Assembly (NCBI RefSeq): GCF_003048375.1
Contig: NZ_CP021642.1
Location: 1,426,001 to 1,490,000 of the forward strand
Length of the DNA stretch: 64,000 nucleotides
Direction of reading: 5' to 3'
From: Campylobacter concisus
GTDB lineage: Bacteria > Campylobacterota > Campylobacteria > Campylobacterales > Campylobacteraceae
The translations under genes and the position numbers were made by a program. Under the pieces are notes generated by a model. It did not search any database, was not told the origin of the DNA, and saw only the letters and a list, made by a program, of their open reading frames with translations. Positions 36,285 to 46,088 of the stretch are shown one piece after another; the first letter of the stretch is position 1, and each line of letters opens with the position of its first letter.

Positions 36285-37580
36285 ATGTATCGTTTTGCAC
36301 CCTCTCCGACAGGAGATATGCACATAGGAAATTTACGTGCTGCTATTTTCAACTATATTTGTTCTTTGCAAGATAAAAGTGGCTTTATTTTACGCATAGA
36401 AGATACCGACAAAGAGCGAAATATCGAGGGAAAAGAGAAAGATATCTTAGAAATTTTAAGCAAATTTGGCATAAAACCAGAGCAAATTTACATCCAAAGT
36501 GAAAATTTAAAATTCCACAGACAGCTTGCATCAAAGCTTCTCATCGATAAAAAGGCCTTTGCCTGCTTTTGCACCGAAGAAGAGCTTGAGGCAAAAAAAC
36601 AAAAAGCAAAAGAGCAAGGCGTGGCATATAGATATGACGGCACATGCGAGAGGCTAAGCGACGCTGAAGTTTTAAACTGCGAGAAACCATTTGTTATCCG
36701 CATGAAAAAACCAACACGCACGATGAGCTTTACAGACGCGATAAAAGGCGAGCTAAGCTTCGAGCCAGACGCAGTTGATAGCTTTGTCATCATGAGAGCG
36801 GACAAGACGCCAACATATAACTTCGCATGCGCAGTAGATGATATGCTTGAGGGCGTGACCTTTGTCATACGCGGCGAGGATCACGTGAGCAACACACCAA
36901 AGCAAGACCTCATACGCGAGGGGCTTGGCTACACCGGCAAGATGAACTATGCGCATTTGCCTATCCTTTTAAATATAGAGGGCAAAAAAATGAGCAAACG
37001 CGAGAACGAATCAAGCGTCAAATGGCTCTTTGAGCAGGGATTTTTACCTGAGGCGATCGCAAACTATTTGATACTTCTTGGCAACAAAACTCCAACTGAA
37101 ATTTTTACGATAGAAGATGCAGTAAAGTGGTTTGATATAACTAAAATTTCACGCTCACCTGCTAGATTTGACGTGAAAAAACTTGAGCAGATAAATAGAG
37201 AGCACATCAAGCTTGCTTCAAAAGAGCGCATAAAAGAGATCTTTGGCGTGGATGATAGCAAGGTGGAGCTAGTTAAATTTTACACTCAAGAAAGCTCACT
37301 AGTACCTGAGATAAAGGCAAAAGTAGATGCTATATATTCGCCAAAAATAGCTCCAGATGAGTACAAAAACGAATTTGAGATTATAAAAAAAGCAGCTCTA
37401 AATTTAAAAACTTGCGAAACATTTGATGAGTTTAAAAAAGAGCTTATGAGCGCTACGAATTTAAAAGGCAAAAACTTTTTCATGCCGCTACGTGCGCTGC
37501 TTACAAACGACCTTCACGGCCCTGAGCTTAGCGAGCTCTATCCACTCATCAAAGATGATCTAGGCAAAATTTTAATCTAG
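36285..37580 (+). CDS. gltX: Glutamyl-tRNA synthetase
   Basis: 431 residues, a class I synthetase. The HIGH-like motif is HIGN (residues 13-16, in [12 protein letters not shown]) and the KMSKS-like loop is KKMSKRE. It charges tRNA-Glu, and in Campylobacterota one of two GltX paralogues may charge tRNA-Gln, to be amended by GatCAB. Which paralogue this is cannot be settled from one gene, although synteny with fbp and metG fits C. jejuni gltX1. It begins a rightward gene series and is followed after 8 bases by the YggT gene. Confidence 0.95.
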   Translation: MYRFAPSPTGDMHIGNLRAAIFNYICSLQDKSGFILRIEDTDKERNIEGKEKDILEILSKFGIKPEQIYIQSENLKFHRQLASKLLIDKKAFACFCTEEELEAKKQKAKEQGVAYRYDGTCERLSDAEVLNCEKPFVIRMKKPTRTMSFTDAIKGELSFEPDAVDSFVIMRADKTPTYNFACAVDDMLEGVTFVIRGEDHVSNTPKQDLIREGLGYTGKMNYAHLPILLNIEGKKMSKRENESSVKWLFEQGFLPEAIANYLILLGNKTPTEIFTIEDAVKWFDITKISRSPARFDVKKLEQINREHIKLASKERIKEIFGVDDSKVELVKFYTQESSLVPEIKAKVDAIYSPKIAPDEYKNEFEIIKKAALNLKTCETFDEFKKELMSATNLKGKNFFMPLRALLTNDLHGPELSELYPLIKDDLGKILI

Positions 37581-37588
37581 GAGCAAAA

Positions 37589-37882
37589 ATGATACTTTCC
37601 ACTCTATTTTCAGCGATCGCAAACATTTTGCACCTCATCATCACGGTCTATACGTGGATCGTCATTGCAGCGGCTCTCATTAGCTGGGTCAAGCCTGATC
37701 CTAGCTCGCCAGTCGTGCAGCTACTTTACAGGCTGACTGATCCTGTTTATAGCTTCATCAGACGCTACATCAAAACAGAATTTAACGGCATCGATTTTGC
37801 CCCGCTCATCGTGCTTTTAGCACTTCAACTCATAGATCAATTTTTAATAAGGCTTTTATTTGTTTTTGCTGCGTCACTTTAG
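37589..37882 (+). CDS. YggT family membrane protein
   Basis: 97 residues with two membrane helices separated by a short loop containing SWVKPDPSSPVVQLLYRLTDP, the YggT family signature. The family has been linked to osmotic or division-site functions but the role is not defined. GGAGCAAAA precedes the ATG. Its last 23 bases overlap the start of the transglycosylase gene. Confidence 0.85.
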   Translation: MILSTLFSAIANILHLIITVYTWIVIAAALISWVKPDPSSPVVQLLYRLTDPVYSFIRRYIKTEFNGIDFAPLIVLLALQLIDQFLIRLLFVFAASL

Positions 37883-39497
37883 TATCCTCTCTTTAGCCTA
37901 TGTTGCTCTTTTAGCTAAAATTTACACCTACGAGGAGCTAAAAAACGAGCCAAAAAGCCTTGCAAAAGACTACTATATAAACCGCCTTATAAACGAGGGC
38001 AGCTACACAAAGGAGCAGATAGCTGAGCTTTCACGCGACGTTTTTAGAAAAAGTGGCTTAGTTCAAAAATCAATCAATAAAATTTTACCTCCCAAAGCAG
38101 CCCCTAGCAAGTGCCCTGGCATAAACGCAAGCAACATCACAACTGCTAGCTTGGCTTGCCAAAATTTACTAACAACGATGAGCTTTTCTCTAAAGCTTGA
38201 TAGCAAAACTCGTGAAATTTTAGCGGCAAATCTTGCAAGCACAAATCCAGAAAAAGCTAGAATTTTACGCACTTTAAACGAGCCAAACCCAGCTCTTAGC
38301 TTTGCAAATGCAAACGATACAAAGAGCTTTTTAGAGCTTTTTAACGCTTCAAACCCGCAAAGTAAAAGTGCTCTTTTTAGCGTAAATTTTGAAGCAAATT
38401 TTATGAACAAGCTCTACATGCAAAAGGGCTTTACAAATTTATTAAACGATGTAGTCTTTAATAAAAAATATGAAAGCTTTAGAAGAAATTTACTTAGCAT
38501 AGATCCAGCTGTAACTGAAAAAAGCGACGCATTTACACTTGGGCTAAACGCCATCTTGCTTGGTCAAAATGACGTTGCATTTAGTTTTTTCACAAGAGCT
38601 AAAAACACCTTTGATAGGGCTTGGCAAAGAGACAATGCCACATTTTGGCAGTATGAACTAAGCGGCGATGAGAGCTTTTTAAAAGAGCTAAGTGCTAGCA
38701 AAGATGCAAATATCTACTCACTTTACGCAAGAGATTTGGTCGGTGGCGAGCCACTTGAGGTGATAGTGCCAAGGCCTAGCAAGCAAAATATTGAAAATTT
38801 TGATGTAAGCGATCCGTTTTTATGGAACAAAACCGCAGCTCTTGCAAAAGATATGAACGCCACGCAAGCAAGCGAATTTGCTATGAAATTTTACACAAAC
38901 GAGAGCATCGGCGCATACGCATACTTTATGCAAAAGGCGCATGGCTGGGAGAAGCAGTACTTTTTGATGCCAAACTCGCCTGAGCTTGAGGGCATCAGCA
39001 CTGAGCGAAAGTCGATGATCTACGCACTAGCAAGACAAGAGAGCCTCTTTATCCCAAGTGTCGTTTCTACCTCTTACGCCCTTGGCATGATGCAGTTTAT
39101 GCCATTTCTTGCAAATGCGATTGGCAAAAAAGAGCTAAAAATTCCAAATTTTGATCAAGATGATCTTTTTAAAACAGATGTTGCATTTAAATTTGCAAAT
39201 CATCACCTAAACTATCTTGATAAATTTCTTTATCATCCGCTCTTTACGGCCTACGCGTATAACGGCGGTATCGGTTTTACCAAAAAAGTCATCACAAGAG
39301 ATGATATGTTTAAAGAGGGGAAATTTGAGCCGTTTTTATCGATCGAGCTAGTCCCAGTGGCTGAGACTAGAAACTACGGCAAGAAGGTGCTTGCAAACTA
39401 CGTGATCTATATGGCGCTTAATGGTTCCAGTATAAAGATTTCGCAACTTTTCGAAAATTTAACAAAACCGGCTTTGACTGATAAATTTCGAAACTAA
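37860..39497 (+). CDS. slt: Soluble lytic murein transglycosylase
   Basis: 545 residues. Start is TTG at 37860 (AAGG seven bases upstream) inside yggT, followed by a short signal peptide. The middle is a long helical superhelix domain. The C-terminal SLT domain holds the catalytic Glu in ARQESLF, then SYALGMMQFMP and AYNGG. It cleaves peptidoglycan glycan strands with formation of anhydromuramyl ends in the periplasm. The last 80 bases overlap the end of the convergent lipoprotein gene. Confidence 0.92.
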   Translation: MFLLRHFSILSLAYVALLAKIYTYEELKNEPKSLAKDYYINRLINEGSYTKEQIAELSRDVFRKSGLVQKSINKILPPKAAPSKCPGINASNITTASLACQNLLTTMSFSLKLDSKTREILAANLASTNPEKARILRTLNEPNPALSFANANDTKSFLELFNASNPQSKSALFSVNFEANFMNKLYMQKGFTNLLNDVVFNKKYESFRRNLLSIDPAVTEKSDAFTLGLNAILLGQNDVAFSFFTRAKNTFDRAWQRDNATFWQYELSGDESFLKELSASKDANIYSLYARDLVGGEPLEVIVPRPSKQNIENFDVSDPFLWNKTAALAKDMNATQASEFAMKFYTNESIGAYAYFMQKAHGWEKQYFLMPNSPELEGISTERKSMIYALARQESLFIPSVVSTSYALGMMQFMPFLANAIGKKELKIPNFDQDDLFKTDVAFKFANHHLNYLDKFLYHPLFTAYAYNGGIGFTKKVITRDDMFKEGKFEPFLSIELVPVAETRNYGKKVLANYVIYMALNGSSIKISQLFENLTKPALTDKFRN

Positions 39498-39897
39498 GTG
39501 CGAGATCGTCGCTTTGCTTACTTGGTGCGGTCACTTCGTAATAGACCGCCCAAGGCATAGAAAATCCAGCAAATTTAAGCATCTCGTCACTTTCATCAAG
39601 CAGCCTTGCATTTGTGGCATTTGAGTCGCCATTTACCTTTATGTTGCTCAAATTTTGCGCATGCTCTTTTGGGTTTATCGCTACTAAAAAGTGCTCTTTA
39701 CTCTCGTCTAAATTTGAGTTATATATAGGATTTAAATAGGTTGCAATTATAAGCGTTCTATCGGTGCCATCGATGATCTCACTCTTGCTTGTGTAGGCTA
39801 AAAGCTCATTTTTTAGTGGCTCATGCACGATCACTTTTTGATCAGCGCAGCCAAATATCATCAAAATAAATATAAAAAATAGTGTAAATTTTCTCAT
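39418..39897 (-). CDS. Lipoprotein of unknown function
   Basis: 159 residues with a lipoprotein signal MRKFTLFFIFILMIFGC (Cys17). The mature part is mostly beta (TDRTLIIATYLNPIY, EHFLVAINP, PWAVYYEV). I do not recognise a domain. From memory, C. jejuni has a lipoprotein-like gene between slt and mobB, so it is probably conserved. Its 3' end overlaps the 3' end of slt by 80 bases on the other strand. Confidence 0.75.
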   Translation of the reverse strand: MRKFTLFFIFILMIFGCADQKVIVHEPLKNELLAYTSKSEIIDGTDRTLIIATYLNPIYNSNLDESKEHFLVAINPKEHAQNLSNIKVNGDSNATNARLLDESDEMLKFAGFSMPWAVYYEVTAPSKQSDDLALSFEIYQSKPVLLNFRKVAKSLYWNH

Positions 39898-39983
39898 AAA
39901 AAACTCTTAAAACATTAAATTTTCTCGCATTTTAGCATTTTATTTTTTAAATTTCACTCATAAATTTTAAAGCCAATATGAGC

Positions 39984-39989
39984 TATAAT
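39984..39989 (+). promoter_or_regulatory. Probable -10 box of the mobB-fbp-metG operon
   Basis: TATAAT within GAGCTATAATCGC, 30 bases before the mobB start. Confidence 0.5.
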
Positions 39990-40018
39990 CGCAAGAAATT
40001 TTAACGAAAAAGGCTCTT

Positions 40019-40498
40019 ATGAAAAGACTTGCCATTGCTTTTTCTGGCCCTTCAAACAGCGGAAAAACGACGCTTATCTTAAAAGTAGCAAAAAAATTTA
40101 TAGATGATGGGCTAAAGGTCGTTGTAGTCAAGCACGACCCAGGCGACAAGGCCAAATTTGACGTTGAAGGCAAGGATAGCTTTAAATTTTCTCAGGCAGG
40201 AGCCGACGTAGTCGTGATGAGTCCGACTAGAACGACTTACTTTTCGCAAAGCTCGCAAGGCATAGACGAGGTCATAAGGATGATCGGCGAGTTTGACATG
40301 CTCTTAGTCGAGGGGCTAAAGACACTGCCACTGCCAAGACTAAGCGTCTTTAGAGGTGAGATTGATGAAGCATATCTTAGCTTTTCAGACGCGATCGCCA
40401 CTTATAAAAAGCAGATCCCATACGAGATCACAAATCTAAATTTAGACGATATAGACGCCATTTGTGCGTGGATAATCAAAAATGCAAAGGCTGTATAA
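40019..40498 (+). CDS. mobB: Molybdopterin-guanine dinucleotide biosynthesis protein MobB
   Basis: 159 residues. A P-loop GTPase-like protein: [10 protein letters not shown] (Walker A, residues 10-19), [20 protein letters not shown] and [16 protein letters not shown]. It assists attachment of GMP to molybdopterin for enzymes such as nitrate and formate dehydrogenases. Its stop codon overlaps the fbp start (TAATG), so the genes are coupled. Confidence 0.93.
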   Translation: MKRLAIAFSGPSNSGKTTLILKVAKKFIDDGLKVVVVKHDPGDKAKFDVEGKDSFKFSQAGADVVVMSPTRTTYFSQSSQGIDEVIRMIGEFDMLLVEGLKTLPLPRLSVFRGEIDEAYLSFSDAIATYKKQIPYEITNLNLDDIDAICAWIIKNAKAV

Positions 40499-41361
40499 TG
40501 CAAGAACTAAACCAAATTTTTAACACCATTAAAGATATCGCAAAAGAGATAAGCGAGGTCATAAAATACGCCGATCTTGGCTACACAACTCACGAAAACG
40601 CAACTGGCGACACCCAGCTAAAGCTTGACGTCAAAAGTGACGAGATCATCACAGCTAAATTTAAGCAGCTTTCATGCGTAAAAGCGCTAATTAGCGAAGA
40701 GAAAGAGGATGAGCTTGAGATAAATAAAAATGCTAAATTTATCATCGCTTACGATCCGCTTGATGGCTCAAGCTTAGTTGATGTAAATTTCGCCGTTGGC
40801 TCGATCTTTGGCATCTACGAAGACGAGGTAAAACCAGAAAATTTAATAGCCGCAGCTTACAGCATCTATGGTCCAAGGCTTGAGCTAGTAATTGCTGAGA
40901 AAAAGGGCGCTTTGCCTAAATTTTATAGGCTTGGCAAAGATGGCGAGTTTAAATTTGTAAAAGAGCTTGAGCTAAAAGAAAAAGGCAAGCTAAACGCCAC
41001 TGGAGCTACGCAAAAAGGCTGGAGCCAAACGCATAGAAACTTCATAAACGAGCTATTTAACGAGGGCTACAGGCTAAGATACTCAGGTGCGATGGTGAGC
41101 GATTTGCATCAAATTTTACTAAAAGGCGGCGGTCTTTTTAGTTACCCAGCAACGAGCGATCATCCAAATGGCAAGCTAAGGGTTGTCTTTGAGGTGCTCC
41201 CTTTTGCCTTTATATATGAAAACGCAAAGGGCGCAACCTCAAACGGCAAAAACCAAACACTCTTTGATATAAAAATAGAAAAAATTCACCAAACTACGCC
41301 ATGCTTCTTTGGCTCACGTGATGAAATTTCTCTTTTGCATAAATTTTACGAGCAAAAATAA
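40498..41361 (+). CDS. fbp: Fructose-1,6-bisphosphatase class I
   Basis: 287 residues from ATG at 40498, which overlaps the mobB stop. The frame is open 12 codons earlier but that lies in mobB. The sugar-phosphatase signatures are LISEEKEDE, the metal site [16 protein letters not shown] and [14 protein letters not shown]. It is the irreversible gluconeogenic step, important in an asaccharolytic organism. It overlaps the next small gene by one base (TAATG). Confidence 0.95.
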   Translation: MQELNQIFNTIKDIAKEISEVIKYADLGYTTHENATGDTQLKLDVKSDEIITAKFKQLSCVKALISEEKEDELEINKNAKFIIAYDPLDGSSLVDVNFAVGSIFGIYEDEVKPENLIAAAYSIYGPRLELVIAEKKGALPKFYRLGKDGEFKFVKELELKEKGKLNATGATQKGWSQTHRNFINELFNEGYRLRYSGAMVSDLHQILLKGGGLFSYPATSDHPNGKLRVVFEVLPFAFIYENAKGATSNGKNQTLFDIKIEKIHQTTPCFFGSRDEISLLHKFYEQK

Positions 41362-41579
41362 TGCAAGAAGCACAAGCAAACGAGCCACTTGACGCATTTG
41401 AACTAGCCCTAAAACAAAAGGCTAAAATCATGCAAGAGTGCCAAGAGCAAAAAGGTCGCAAAAGCTGTTTTAACTGCGAGGCATTTTTTGACTGCGAGAC
41501 GAGGATAGAGTATGTAAATAGCTGCTACAACTCGATGTCAAAAGGCAACACCGGCAGTGACGGCGGATTTGATTTTTAA
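41361..41579 (+). CDS. Small Cys-containing protein between fbp and metG
   Basis: 72 residues, cytosolic, no signal. Cysteines fall as C-x9-C-x2-C-x6-C-x10-C in the second half (CQEQKGRKSCFNCEAFFDC), which could bind zinc or a cluster. The tail is Gly/Ser-rich. I do not recognise the family. A hypothetical gene sits at the same place in C. jejuni as I recall. It starts within the fbp stop and is followed by metG after 15 bases with AAAGGA. Confidence 0.75.
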   Translation: MQEAQANEPLDAFELALKQKAKIMQECQEQKGRKSCFNCEAFFDCETRIEYVNSCYNSMSKGNTGSDGGFDF

Positions 41580-41594
41580 ATTTAAAGGAAAAAT

Positions 41595-43529
41595 ATGAAA
41601 GAAAAAGCTTATATAACTACTCCGATATACTATGTAAATGACGTACCACACATCGGCCACGCCTACACGACTATCATCGCTGACACACTAGCTAGATTTA
41701 ACCGCTTGCAAGGCAAAGATACCTACTTCATGACTGGCACAGACGAGCATGGTCAAAAGATCGAGCAGGCAGCTCGCGCTAGAGGCAAGACGCCAAAAGA
41801 GTACGCAGACGAGATCAGTGCGAAATTTAGATCGCTTTGGGATGAATTTGAGATAAGCTACGACCACTTCATAAGGACAACCGACGAAGAGCACAAGCAA
41901 ACCGTGCAAAATGTCTTTGAAAAGATGCAAGCAAACGGCGATATCTACAAGGGCGAATACGAGGGCTTTTACTGCGTTAGCTGTGAGACATTTTTCAACC
42001 AAAGAGACCTGCTTGAAGACAACCGCTGTCCAGACTGCGGCCGCGTGACATCTTTGGTTAAAGAAGAGAGCTACTTTTTTAAGCTTTCAAAATACGAAGA
42101 CGCACTTTTAAAATGGTATGAAAACGACGAGCTTTGCGTCATCCCAAAGGGCAAGAAAAATGAGGTCGTAAGCTTTGTAAAAGGCGGATTAAAAGACCTC
42201 TCTGTGACAAGAACGAGCTTTGACTGGGGCATAAAGCTACCAAAGAGCGCAAACGACGACAAGCACGTTATGTACGTCTGGCTTGACGCGCTCATAAACT
42301 ACTTAACAACACTAGGATACTCAAGAGATAACGCTAGAATGGACTTTTGGCCGCATACGACACACATCGTTGGCAAGGACATTTTGCGCTTTCATGCGGT
42401 TTATTGGCCGGCATTTTTGATGAGCCTTGGCTTGCCACTACCAAAACACGTCGCAGCGCACGGCTGGTGGACGATAGATGGCGAAAAGATGAGCAAAAGC
42501 AAGGGCAACGTCATAAACCCAAGAGAGGTCGCAAACGCTTATGGACTTGAAAATTTCAGATACTTTTTGCTTAGAGAGGTGCCGTTTGGACAAGATGGTG
42601 ACTACAGCCAAAAAGCCTTGATCGAGCGCATAAACTCAGAGCTTGGCAACGGACTTGGCAACTTGCTAAGCCGCATAGTAGGCATGAGCGCAAAGTATAG
42701 CGACTACAAGATCGACTCAAAAGATGTGATCAAATTTCACAAAGCCGAGCTTGATGAGGCGAAGGGCTATCTTGATGAGGCAATTAAAAATTTAGAAAAT
42801 TTAGCGACAAACCGCTATTTAGAGGATATTTGGAAGGTTATAACGCTTGCAAACGCGGCCGTTGCGAAGTATGAGCCATGGTCGCTCGTAAAAGCTGGCA
42901 AAAGTGACGAGGCAAACGCACTTGTGGCACTTTGCGCAAATTTACTTGCAAAAGTGGCGATACTACTTAGCCCAGCTATGCCAAAAACTTGCGCCAAGAT
43001 AGCTGATACGCTTGGATTTAGCATAGATACAGCTTCTTACGAAGGTCTTGTATTAAAAAATGAAATTTCAAATTTTGTGGCAAAAGCTACAGAGCCACTC
43101 TTTCCAAGGATAGAAAAAGAGCTAATGGGCGAGGCTAGCAAGCCAAAAGAAGAAGCAAAAGTAGAGGCAAAAGCTGAGCCAAAAGAGGAGAAAAAAGAAG
43201 AAGGTATCATTAGCATCGATGACTTTGCCAAAATAGTGATAAAAGTAGGAGAAGTGCTCGAGTGCGAGAGAGTTGAGGGCAGTGAGAAGCTGCTTAAATT
43301 TAAGATAGATCTTGGCGAGGAGCAGCCACGTCAAATTTTATCAGGCATCGCCAAATACTACGAGCCTAGCTCGCTTGTGGGCAAGCAAGTTTGCGTTTTA
43401 GCAAATTTAAAAGAGCGAACGATGATGAAAAAATATGTCTCACAAGGCATGATCCTAAGCGCATCAGACGGCTCGCTAACGCTTCTTGGCACGCAGGGCA
43501 AGGTCAAAAATGGCGCGATCGTTGGCTAA
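41595..43529 (+). CDS. metG: Methionyl-tRNA synthetase
   Basis: 644 residues. HIGH motif HIGHAYT, zinc site with CVSCE and CPDCG (one knuckle), KMSKSKGNV loop, anticodon-binding helices, a Lys/Glu/Ala linker (about 512-537), and a C-terminal Trbp111-type tRNA-binding domain (ISIDDFAKIVIKVGEV onward) that promotes dimerisation. It charges elongator and initiator tRNA-Met. Its stop is directly adjacent to the next start codon. Confidence 0.97.
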   Translation: MKEKAYITTPIYYVNDVPHIGHAYTTIIADTLARFNRLQGKDTYFMTGTDEHGQKIEQAARARGKTPKEYADEISAKFRSLWDEFEISYDHFIRTTDEEHKQTVQNVFEKMQANGDIYKGEYEGFYCVSCETFFNQRDLLEDNRCPDCGRVTSLVKEESYFFKLSKYEDALLKWYENDELCVIPKGKKNEVVSFVKGGLKDLSVTRTSFDWGIKLPKSANDDKHVMYVWLDALINYLTTLGYSRDNARMDFWPHTTHIVGKDILRFHAVYWPAFLMSLGLPLPKHVAAHGWWTIDGEKMSKSKGNVINPREVANAYGLENFRYFLLREVPFGQDGDYSQKALIERINSELGNGLGNLLSRIVGMSAKYSDYKIDSKDVIKFHKAELDEAKGYLDEAIKNLENLATNRYLEDIWKVITLANAAVAKYEPWSLVKAGKSDEANALVALCANLLAKVAILLSPAMPKTCAKIADTLGFSIDTASYEGLVLKNEISNFVAKATEPLFPRIEKELMGEASKPKEEAKVEAKAEPKEEKKEEGIISIDDFAKIVIKVGEVLECERVEGSEKLLKFKIDLGEEQPRQILSGIAKYYEPSSLVGKQVCVLANLKERTMMKKYVSQGMILSASDGSLTLLGTQGKVKNGAIVG

Positions 43530-44507
43530 ATGACGATAGAAAATTTAACCCACATAATAAATGGGCAAATTTTAAACAACCCAAGCATCTCAAGCGTGAC
43601 TAGCTTCGCGTTTGAGGCTAAAAATATAAAACGAGGCTACGCTCTCATCGCCACGCAAAGCGATCAGATCGCACCTGCGATAAAGCAAGGCGCCTACGCT
43701 ATCATCAGCGAAGAGGAGATCACGCCAAGCGACGATGAGATAGCCTTTATCAAGGTAGCAAGCCTGCAAACGGCTATCATCAAGCTAATGCGCTTTGAGG
43801 CGATCCACAAAAATATCAAATTTTGCGCGGTCAATCCCTTCATAAAAGCGCTTTTAGAGAAGTCGCACCTTGAAAAAAATGCCCACGTCATACCTGAAAA
43901 TTTAACCGAGCTTTTTTACAAAATTTTCCATGCAAATTTGTTTGACACATTTTTTAGCGACGATACAAGGATACTTCAAAGGCTCTCGCTACTTTACGAG
44001 ACAGCATGGACTGACACAAACATAAGCGTGCTAAATCCAAGCTCGATCTTTTTTACAACGCTCATTTACGATGACAAATACTATCAAAATTTATCCATCC
44101 CTAGAGTTTTTGCTGGGATGTTTTGCGGACTTCTTGGCTATCTTAAGAAAAACAATATCGGCTTTAAAGTGACAGAGAGCAGGATTTCATCGCACTTTGA
44201 CCCAGTATTTATCGACAAAGACTTTAAACCAGTTGGTTTTGGTAGCAGTTTTAGAGCGGTGATAGCTGAAGAAGACGAGGAGCTATTTTTGACTGAAAGT
44301 ATATTTCTAAGGCGAAATTTCAGCGAAAGCGAGCTTAAATTTTGCCTGCCAAAAGATAGCACGCTAAAGGTTGAAAACGCTATTTTTTATGAAAATTTAG
44401 ACGAGATAAAGAAGCTACAAAATTTCGTCTACGCCCTTGTGCTTTGCAAAAAAGAAGAACTACTTGATAGCTTAAGTCAAAGCAAAGAGCAAGGCGGACT
44501 CTTTTAA
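43530..44507 (+). CDS. Protein with MurF-N-like domain, unknown function
   Basis: 325 residues. Residues 1-75 resemble the N-terminal (UDP-binding) domain of MurE/MurF ligases: FAFEAKNIKRGYALIA, then AIKQGAYAIISEEE, which parallels the ligases' DSR-x-i-x-pG and Ai-x-GA-x-aii. The central ATPase P-loop (GTxGKT) and the glutamate ligase domain of those enzymes are absent. The rest is unrecognised mixed alpha/beta. It begins at the base after the metG stop and ends the operon at a terminator. Confidence 0.65.
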   Translation: MTIENLTHIINGQILNNPSISSVTSFAFEAKNIKRGYALIATQSDQIAPAIKQGAYAIISEEEITPSDDEIAFIKVASLQTAIIKLMRFEAIHKNIKFCAVNPFIKALLEKSHLEKNAHVIPENLTELFYKIFHANLFDTFFSDDTRILQRLSLLYETAWTDTNISVLNPSSIFFTTLIYDDKYYQNLSIPRVFAGMFCGLLGYLKKNNIGFKVTESRISSHFDPVFIDKDFKPVGFGSSFRAVIAEEDEELFLTESIFLRRNFSESELKFCLPKDSTLKVENAIFYENLDEIKKLQNFVYALVLCKKEELLDSLSQSKEQGGLF

Positions 44508-44514
44508 ATTTAGA

Positions 44515-44534
44515 GCCAGAGCCTAAGCCCTGGC
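44515..44534 (+). terminator. Rho-independent terminator after the metG operon
   Basis: GCCAG and CTGGC, with an inner GC/GC pair around CTAA, form the stem, followed by AGTTTTTTAC. Confidence 0.75.
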
Positions 44535-44540
44535 AGTTTT

Positions 44541-45869
44541 TTACTCACCTAAGAAGTATTTTAGATCAGCTTGCGCGTCGCCGCTAATTGGTCTAACGTT
44601 AAATTTATCCACTAAGAAATTTATGATCTCTTCATTGAAAAATTTAGGCAAGCTTGGTCCTACGTTGATGTTTTTGATACCAAGGCTAAATAGCGCTAGC
44701 AAGATGATGACCGCTTTTTGCTCCATCCACATTAACACGATAGAAACTGGTAGGTCATTTACTGCGATACCTGTTGCCTCGCTTAGTGCAAGAGCAATCT
44801 TAACTGCGCCGTTACTGTCGTTGCACTGGCCAAGGTCGATGTAGCGTGGTAGCTCGGTGCCTGGGACGTTGCCAAAGTCGATGTCGTTAAATCTAAATTT
44901 ACCGCAGCTTGAAGTAAGTATCACGCAGTCTTTTGGAAGGCTAGCAGCTAGCTCTCTATAGTACTCACGTCCCTTGCCAGGCGCGTCACAGCCAGCGATC
45001 ACGAAAAATCTGCGGATCTTACCAGTGTTTATCGCGTCTAAAATTTGAGGGGCTAAAGTTAGGATAGTTTTGTAGTGACCGCCAGTTACTAGGCTCTCGT
45101 CGCTATCAAAGCCACTAACGTCGCCACAGGCTAGTGCGCACTCGATAAGTGGTGTGAAGTCGTCGTTTTCGATGTGTTTTACGCCGTTTGTGCCTGCGAT
45201 CGAGTAGCCAAATAGCCTGTCAGCGTATGTGCAGTTTGAGCGTAGTGGCACGATGCAGTTTGTTGTCATTAGTATCGCACCTTTAAATTCGTTAAATAGC
45301 TTGGTTTGGTCAAACCACGCCTTGCCGACGTTGCCTTTTAGGTGGCTATACTTGCGTAGTTCTGGGTATCCGTGAGCTGGAAGCATCTCTGAGTGAGTGT
45401 AGATGTTGATGCCTTTATCTTTTGTCGCCTCAAGTAGCGCTTTTAGAGCGTGCAAGTTGTGTCCGCTTACTAAGATCGCCTTGCCCTCGACCTTGTTTTG
45501 GCTCACTCTAACTGGTGTTGGGATGCCAAATTTAGCCGTATGAGCCTCGCTTAGCAGGTTCATCACCTCAACGCCAGCACCGCCTACTTCAAGAAGTTGT
45601 TTGATGTGCTCATCGAAGTTGAAATTTGAGTTTGTAAGCGTGAAATAAAGCGTATCAGCCATAACGCGATCAACATTGCTAGTATCAGCGCCAAGCTCGT
45701 GTGCGTGATGGCGGTATGCGCTAAGGCCTTTTAAGCCAAAAACCATCGTATCTTGCAAAAGCGCTAGCGTGTCGCTCTTGCCACAGGTGCCCATAGGCTG
45801 GCCCTTTGCACCGCATCCGTCCTCAGCGCTCATCTCGCACTGATGGCAAAACATCTTCATATCTTTCAT
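44541..45869 (-). CDS. hcp: Hybrid cluster protein (hydroxylamine/NO reductase), short form
   Basis: 442 residues. The N-terminal cysteines Cys8, Cys11, Cys19 and Cys29 hold the proximal cluster. Hybrid-cluster ligands are seen in GHNLHAL, TNCIVPL, GCDAPGKG and SSCGKFRF. Class I and II Hcps have about 550 residues, and the missing stretch after the Cys motif marks the shorter class III. Hcp reduces NO or hydroxylamine and protects against nitrosative stress. AAGGAG precedes the ATG. An FNR-type box lies 63-76 bases upstream. Confidence 0.93.
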   Translation of the reverse strand: MKDMKMFCHQCEMSAEDGCGAKGQPMGTCGKSDTLALLQDTMVFGLKGLSAYRHHAHELGADTSNVDRVMADTLYFTLTNSNFNFDEHIKQLLEVGGAGVEVMNLLSEAHTAKFGIPTPVRVSQNKVEGKAILVSGHNLHALKALLEATKDKGINIYTHSEMLPAHGYPELRKYSHLKGNVGKAWFDQTKLFNEFKGAILMTTNCIVPLRSNCTYADRLFGYSIAGTNGVKHIENDDFTPLIECALACGDVSGFDSDESLVTGGHYKTILTLAPQILDAINTGKIRRFFVIAGCDAPGKGREYYRELAASLPKDCVILTSSCGKFRFNDIDFGNVPGTELPRYIDLGQCNDSNGAVKIALALSEATGIAVNDLPVSIVLMWMEQKAVIILLALFSLGIKNINVGPSLPKFFNEEIINFLVDKFNVRPISGDAQADLKYFLGE

Positions 45870-45902
45870 CTTTTCTCCTTGTGAATTTAAAAATTTAAGC
45901 GG

Positions 45903-45908
45903 ATTTTA
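45903..45908 (-). promoter_or_regulatory. Probable -10 box of hcp
   Basis: TAAAAT within GGATAAAATCC on the minus strand, 34 bases upstream of the hcp start. The FNR-type box centre lies about 42 bases from the start site this predicts. Confidence 0.5.
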
Positions 45909-45931
45909 TCCTAGGTGGCTAGCCATTTTGG

Positions 45932-45945
45932 TTGATAGCAGTCAA
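45932..45945 (-). promoter_or_regulatory. FNR-type operator upstream of hcp
   Basis: On the minus strand TTGACTGCTATCAA fits the Crp/Fnr consensus TTGAT-N4-ATCAA with one change. It is centred near -42 relative to the -10 box at 45903-45908, the position of activator sites at class II promoters. Confidence 0.65.
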
Positions 45946-46088
45946 GGAAAGTTAAATTTAAATTTTAGTTGTTAAGTTTAAGATTTTATGATTATGGATA
46001 TCAAAATATAAATTTGAAATTTACCACAAAGACTTAATAAAATTTACAAAAAAACGATTTACATTTAAATTTTATTTAAAGGATGAAA

